Source: Ailanthus altissimus
Taxonomy: Eukaryota; Streptophyta; Magnoliopsida; Sapindales; Simaroubaceae
Reading direction: 5' to 3'
Length of the DNA: 64,000 nt
Assembly: GCA_946807835.1 (NCBI GenBank)
Contig: OX327691.1
Span: 15,365,688-15,429,687, forward strand
The notes below the pieces were generated by a model. It was given only the letters and a program-made list of their open reading frames with translations. It was not told where the DNA came from and did not search any database. Below, piece by piece: positions 59,556 through 64,000 of the stretch (within the stretch, counting starts at the first letter, position 1; each line of letters starts with the position of its first letter). The position numbers and the translations under genes are program-made.

Positions 59556-59925
59556 TTAATATAATATCTTCGTAATCTTCATCCCCAACATACACAAGAA
59601 GAGTCGCCTACTAAGTTTAGGTTTGTTACCTGACGACTGATAGAGAAAGAGTCTATTTGTGTTGAGTTGGCAGAGCTGCAAAAGAAGAGTCGAGGAAGAC
59701 AAGAAACGACTTAGGTTTGTTGGAGAAACGCCGATCAAGAGTTGAGTGGCAAGGAAGGTAAATTCCCAAATTCTCCTTCCGGTCAAAAGCTCAAGTAAAA
59801 CTGAACCAAAGTTATAAACATCTCACTTTAATTATAAACTCAACTAACTAAGATCTAAAAGAAAACGATGTTGGGTTTGCATGAGAGAAATAAAAAAAAA
59901 GAAACAGAGAAAATGCTGAATCAAA
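59556..59925 (+). mobile_element. hAT partial copy E3 (5' leader only)
   Basis: The sequence matches the reverse complement of the 56093-56400 spacer over most of its length: GTTTAGGTTTGTTACCTGACGAC, GAGTTGGCAGAGC, CAAGAGTTGAGTGGCAAGG, GGGTTTGCATGAGAGAAA. It extends further upstream than the E1 leader. No transposase body follows. Similar subterminal AATAAACGAG-type repeats occur near 60430-60470. Confidence 0.75.
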
Positions 59926-59929
59926 AAAA

Positions 59930-61135
59930 ACACAAAAATGAAACTGTTTTATTTACATAATCAAATCTCCACATAAAAATCAAACAGGAAAAAAAAAAGG
60001 AGAGAGATTTAACCTTGGATGCCTCCAAAGATGAGGGTTGCAAAGAGAAAAAAAAAATGAAAAAGAAAGAATATAGAACAAATGTTTTGATTTTGGTCTC
60101 GTATAATTTGCTAGAATAGAAAAAGTAAATGAAATGATTACATTTTAAAAAAAAACAAACATAAAAGGGAAAAAAGTAAAGTTTAGTTTTATTTTTTCTT
60201 TAAAATATTGTAAAAAGAAAAAAAAAGTAAACTTCGATGGAATATCACCGAAAGTTTCTACTTTTTTCTTTTAAATATTATAATTTTTATAATAATTTAA
60301 AATATTATAAATTTTTTTTTTAAAAAGTTAAATAGTAATATATAATAACTTAAATAATACTTAAATAATAGCGTATCTTAAATAAATTGATAAATTATAA
60401 AATTTAAATTTATATTCGACACGATTAATAAACGAGTAATATAAATTTGACTCGTTTATTAATTGTGTCTATTTATTTTTATTTATATTCATTTAAAGCA
60501 TATTAAATAATTATATCGTAATTTATTTTATCATTTTTAATTTTATCTATTTTGTAAATTTTTAACCATAAAATATAAGGAGTTAGTTTGTGACTAAAAC
60601 AAATAATAAACTTAAAATTTGTATCATTTCCGAAAAAATTTCAAAAATAAATTCTCACTATCCAAAGCTCTGTGAAACATTCGGTGTCAATATATGAAAG
60701 CATGTAGAAATTCTTTATTCTAAAATGTAAATTTTTTTTTAATTAGACCAAAATTAGATTTCGAAAATAGTAACTAAATCAAACAGATATTGAGGCCCGT
60801 CAATTCAACACATATGGAAAGTGTTAACGCCGAATGAACTTAAGACGATTATCATGCAAATACTTGGACCATGTTTTGGGCAATAAAAGTCATTTTTGGT
60901 ATTTATATATAGTTGTTCGATCCATGGGTCAGATAGTCTCGATGATAAAAAAAATTTGTTCCTATGTTTTACGAAGGTAATTAGGAGATCTTACAAGTTT
61001 TAAATGAGTAAAAAAAAATCTAATTAACTAAAACATTGCGGTGATTATAATATAAAATTGCCACATTAATTCATATTGTTCTTAAAGGGCAACAGTGATA
61101 TTGAGTAACTAACTTTGTTTTTACTAAGTTAGAAT
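59930..61135. other. AT-rich stretch, hAT-related end sequences, no gene
   Basis: It holds A-rich tracts and, at about 60340-60480, AT-rich repeats with ATTAATAAACGAGTAATATAAA and CTCGTTTATTAATTGTGTC, resembling the hAT subterminal repeats. No coding region. Confidence 0.45.
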
Positions 61136-61139
61136 TTTT

Positions 61140-61631
61140 TGTTTCACGTTTTATATCGAATAAAAATTAAGTGAATCTTAAATATTTATATAGGCGGTTA
61201 GGTAGTATTATCTAATAGGTTAGTATTTTGAGCTAATGGCAAACACTCGATCCGTGACAAACAGTATCAAAGTAAACTCGAATTCTCATTCATATATGAG
61301 TCCTTAAAATTGTTTCATTAAAGATTGTCACACATGTCTTAAGGGTGGATAATACAGGTCAGGTAGACTTTAAAAATTTTATATCTTAAGATAAAGTTTA
61401 CCACGTGGGTAATGAGTTTCTTAACTCTAAGGAGATGAACAGTATAAGTCAGGTTGATCTCTGAGTTTGGGCCAGACCATAATAAGGACGTCATGTGATT
61501 CGACACATAAATAGATAAGGGAGAATGTCACATCCTATATTAAATAAAAATAAAAATAAATTAGGTGGATAGTCAACATTATTTAATAAGCTAGTCTTTT
61601 TGAATTAATAACAAGCACTTGACCCGTGACA
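61140..61631 (+). mobile_element. TRIM-like element, plus orientation
   Basis: LTRs at 61140-61259 (TGTTTCACG ... TCCGTGACA) and 61526-61631 (TGTCACATCC ... CCCGTGACA) flank 266 bp. A decayed primer-binding site (AGTATCAAAGTAAAC) follows the first and a purine tract (GATAAGGGAGAA) precedes the second. No coding sequence and no clear target duplication. The LTR family is the same as at 3586-3701. Confidence 0.75.
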
Positions 61632-61990
61632 CTTGTTACCACTTGAATCTCAAAGAATATCAATGTTATCATCAATGTTGAATAAAAATAGAATAGGTAA
61701 ATCTTATCTATTTGTAATATGTATGATTTCATCGCGCTAAAGATTCTTGTCCTCGAGTTAATGGCATTTTCAGTCCAAAATATTGTTCACAAAAATAATG
61801 CTTTTCCGTTCAATTCTTACTTGGGACTCCGAGAAATTTTAAAAGGGAGAAAAGCAGAACTACAGATAGACTCTGTTATATTGGCTAGAAACTGTAATGA
61901 CTTAAATTACCATTAGTGAGTGTTGGGGAAATACTTACCTTGATCCTGGTGACTCTTCAACTATTTCATATATTAACTACCAAGAGATGG

Positions 61991-62155
61991 TCATTTCTTC
62001 CGGTTCAAAGAGGCATTGATGGTCTTGGCAGCAGCTATGGAAGAATCTTCCCTCTTAACAATTTTTTCAAGCTCTACAACCTTCTCTGACAACAATGTAG
62101 CATTCATATTGGTGGACTGGACCAATTTGTTTGCAATTTTCAGAGCAGTGCATAA
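61991..62155 (-). CDS. Last exon of right-edge gene
   Basis: It encodes LCTALKIANKLVQSTNM and then a charged helical tail to the stop at 61991-61993. It is preceded by a good acceptor (pyrimidine-rich, TTTGCAG). Confidence 0.7.
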   Translation of the reverse strand, partial: LCTALKIANKLVQSTNMNATLLSEKVVELEKIVKREDSSIAAAKTINASLNRKK

Positions 62156-64000
62156 CTGCAAACCAGGAAAAAATGACCGAGGAAAAGAATGAGAAATGTA
62201 GATGATTTAAAGTAACTGTTATGGTTGCCCTTTTGGATAACAACCTTGACAGTATAGAATAGTGCAATAACCTAATATCTAGGGCAAAAGTTGAATGCAT
62301 GAATTACATTAAGGGGAAATTGAGGACCGTCTTGTGTCACAGACTTAATTTGAACCTGCGTGGCCTTACATATTATTTAAGTGTTAAGTATTTTACAAGA
62401 CCAATTACTTAAAAAAAATGAAGAAAAAGCACATCAAGTGTTTGAGAGAATGCTCTCGTATGTTATTACTAAAGAGAAATTACAAAATTATATAATTACA
62501 AGTTTGAATTATTGGAGGATTTGGAGGATGGTTTGCTCAAACGAGAGCTCTATCTATTTATAACTAAAGTTATATACAATGGACGACTAGAGCTCTCACC
62601 TACCACACAAATGTAGCCTTAACCCAAGTCAATTGGGCCTTTTAAAAATTTCAGGTCATGTAACACACTATGGACCAAATACCCTTTTGGTGGTCTTGTC
62701 GCGTGCTAAGTATTCGAGTAATTACTTGAAAACATTTGAGACGTGACACTTGAATAGTCTGCTAAGACATAAAAAATAAAGTTCATATCAAACGACCGGT
62801 ATACCTATCCCTATCATGTAACACACTATGGGTTAAATACCCTCTTAGTAGTCTTATCGCGCACTAAATATTCGAATAATTGCTTAAAAATATTTGAGAT
62901 GTGACACTTGAATAGCCTGCTAAGACATAAAAGATAAAGTTCATATCAAACCATCTGTATACCTATCCCTATCATGCCGCCCCTCCAGACAGATAAAAAA
63001 TAGGGCATAAGCATATCCCTACTAAAGCAACTTGCCTTCTAGATAAAAAGATATTCTTAACACTTGGGAGTGATTCCCCCTCTACAAATGTCAATCATTG
63101 AAAAGCATAACCAGATCAAGAGGTTAGATAATGTTATGTTGGTTTCTATGATGGAATTTTTGTATATACATACTATACATACTCCCTGATACATACACAT
63201 TCAGATGCAGAACACAAAGGATGATTGAAGGAAAGCTTGTTCTCCTTATCATTTACATTCTTCAATAAGATGATCCATTTTACCTTCAGAGTTAGAGCTA
63301 TCCGTGAGAGGTCTGAACCAGCAAAAGCCTCATTCAATTGGCCGTATTTCTCCTGAAACAAAATGTTTGGAGTGAATGTGCTTATCATTGTAGACATATG
63401 AAAGTGCAGCAGAACCTGCAAAATAAACACTGACAGGCAAATTAAACAGGAAGCTCTCTTTCAAGAAAGCCTTCAAATGAAACCAAAATTTGTTTATCAC
63501 CTGGTTTTCCAAACAATTTTTTTTTTATAATAATGGCACCACTTGAGTTATTATTTAAGAATCAAATATAAGAAATAACAACTGACTAATAATAGGTTTT
63601 TACTACCTATAATGTTATGAAAGAACCTTATTAAGTTGGTGTTGCTCCTATTTGGTTCTATTAATTTGAATCCGCCACAGAAAATATAAGAGGATCAAAC
63701 AACATCATTGTAATTTAGCGATGAATTCAAGAAAATCACGATCTAAACTCAGGTAAGATACAGTCAAATCAGATTAACAACTAATCTAACAACAAATATG
63801 AGCAACTGTATGACATTTGAGTTAGCAGTAAACATCCATTTTCTTTTCCATTTTTATCAGCTACCCGGTAATTAAAAAATCAATGAAACCCAATATCAGC
63901 TAAATCATGTACAAATTGAAATTGGGACATGAATTATAGCTGATAAAAGGAATTGAGATATGAGCAGAACCTGAAAAAGCTTCGTAAGGTAAAATGAATG
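61991..64000 (-). CDS. 3' end of a coiled-coil protein gene, unrecognised, cut by right edge
   Basis: Three phase-0 exons on the minus strand join cleanly: 63971-64000 (HSFYLTKLFQ), 63284-63352 (23 codons, EKYGQLNEAF...) and 61991-62155 (54 codons, ending ...ASLNRKK then TGA). All junctions have GT/AG (donor GTTCTG at 63970, acceptor TTTCAG at 63353-63354; donor GTAAAA at 63283, acceptor TTGCAG at 62156-62157). The C-terminus is Leu/Lys/Glu-rich with heptad-like spacing (LVQSTNMNATLLSEKVVELEK), suggesting a coiled coil. I do not recognise the family; most of the gene lies outside the window. Confidence 0.65.
62370..62650. repeat. Possible LTR fragment in the last intron
   Basis: Sequence with TTATATAATTACAAGTTTG, GAGCTCTATCTATTTATA and a GAGAGCTC-type inverted pair. 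Arrangement and composition resemble a retrotransposon LTR, but no termini or partner were found. Confidence 0.3.
62657..62975. repeat. 158-bp tandem duplication within an intron
   Basis: Two units start CATGTAACACACTATGG at 62657 and 62815 and share GATAAAGTTCATATCAAAC and GTATACCTATCCCTATCATG near their ends. They are about 88-90% identical by eye. They lie in the intron between the last two exons of the right-edge gene. Confidence 0.9.
63284..63352 (-). CDS. Penultimate exon of right-edge gene
   Basis: It encodes EKYGQLNEAFAGSDLSRIAL plus three residues. Acceptor TTTTGTTTCAG, donor AAG|GTAAAA. Confidence 0.7.
63971..64000 (-). CDS. Partial exon of right-edge gene at window end
   Basis: Only 10 codons are in the window (HSFYLTKLFQ), ending CAG|GTTCTG. 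The frame continues in phase with the next exon. It is called from splice phase and continuity, so it is less certain than the others. Confidence 0.5.

Noticed and set aside
59556..59786. 76-residue minus-strand frame over the third hAT copy
   Set aside because: Antisense to the hAT leader; the matching spacer copy does not preserve it.
62067..62300. 77-residue minus-strand frame ending in the last exon region
   Set aside because: Different frame from the spliced reading LCTALK...; it reads through the intron acceptor.
1..64000. CRISPR arrays, tRNA or rRNA genes
   Set aside because: No spaced identical repeats, cloverleaf-like gene or rRNA block was seen; primer-binding sites that resemble tRNA ends are explained by retroelements.

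Overview
This window is AT-rich nuclear DNA from a dicot plant. The support is: one intron-split plastid-type aminotransferase gene, an intronless GRAS gene of the NSP2 type with a miR171h-type target site, and a dense load of plant transposable elements (Ty1/copia, TRIM, CACTA, hAT, MULE, MITEs). The species cannot be fixed from sequence alone; a woody eudicot is a guess. No rRNA, tRNA, CRISPR array or bacterial-style operon was seen.

Host genes are few. (1) Minus strand, 11293-13621: a two-exon class I/II PLP aminotransferase with an N-terminal transit-peptide-like exon, close to the plant plastid kynurenine/LL-DAP-type aminotransferase family. (2) Minus strand, 26569-28101: a 510-residue NSP2-like GRAS regulator. 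(3) Minus strand, 61991 to the right edge: the last three exons of a coiled-coil protein I cannot name. A degraded coding fragment lies at about 6665-7110, and a 60-bp duplicate of the aminotransferase exon-2 start lies at 14161-14219.

Layout. 1-3252: minus-strand copia element cut by the left edge, with its 5' LTR and PBS. 3293-3701: a TRIM-like element. 3830-6660: an old plus-strand copia split by a nested minus-strand copia and by a TRIM with a 5-bp target duplication. 8400-9730: CACTA transposase fossil. 11293-14260: aminotransferase gene and its partial duplicate. 15054-22085: tandem repeats, an LTR-like block, a microsatellite, and two diverged copies of an unclassified non-coding element of about 2 kb. 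24600-26040: TRIM-like repeats and a solo LTR. 26569-28320: the NSP2-like gene. 29974-35380: old plus-strand copia with both LTRs. 38270-45480: MITEs, a minisatellite and a compact GC-rich foldback. 45680-50522: minus-strand copia bounded by a TTCCA duplication. 52292-59270: two hAT elements head-to-head as a large imperfect inverted repeat, one carrying a 954-bp MULE-like insertion. 59556-59925: a third partial hAT copy. 61140-61631: another TRIM. 61991-64000: the edge gene, with a 158-bp tandem repeat in an intron.

The host genes do not form a pathway together. The structurally most interesting parts are the hAT inverted pair with its built-in empty-site control, the nested copia/TRIM stack, the paired unclassified elements at 17.2-22.1 kb, and the conserved microRNA site in the GRAS gene.
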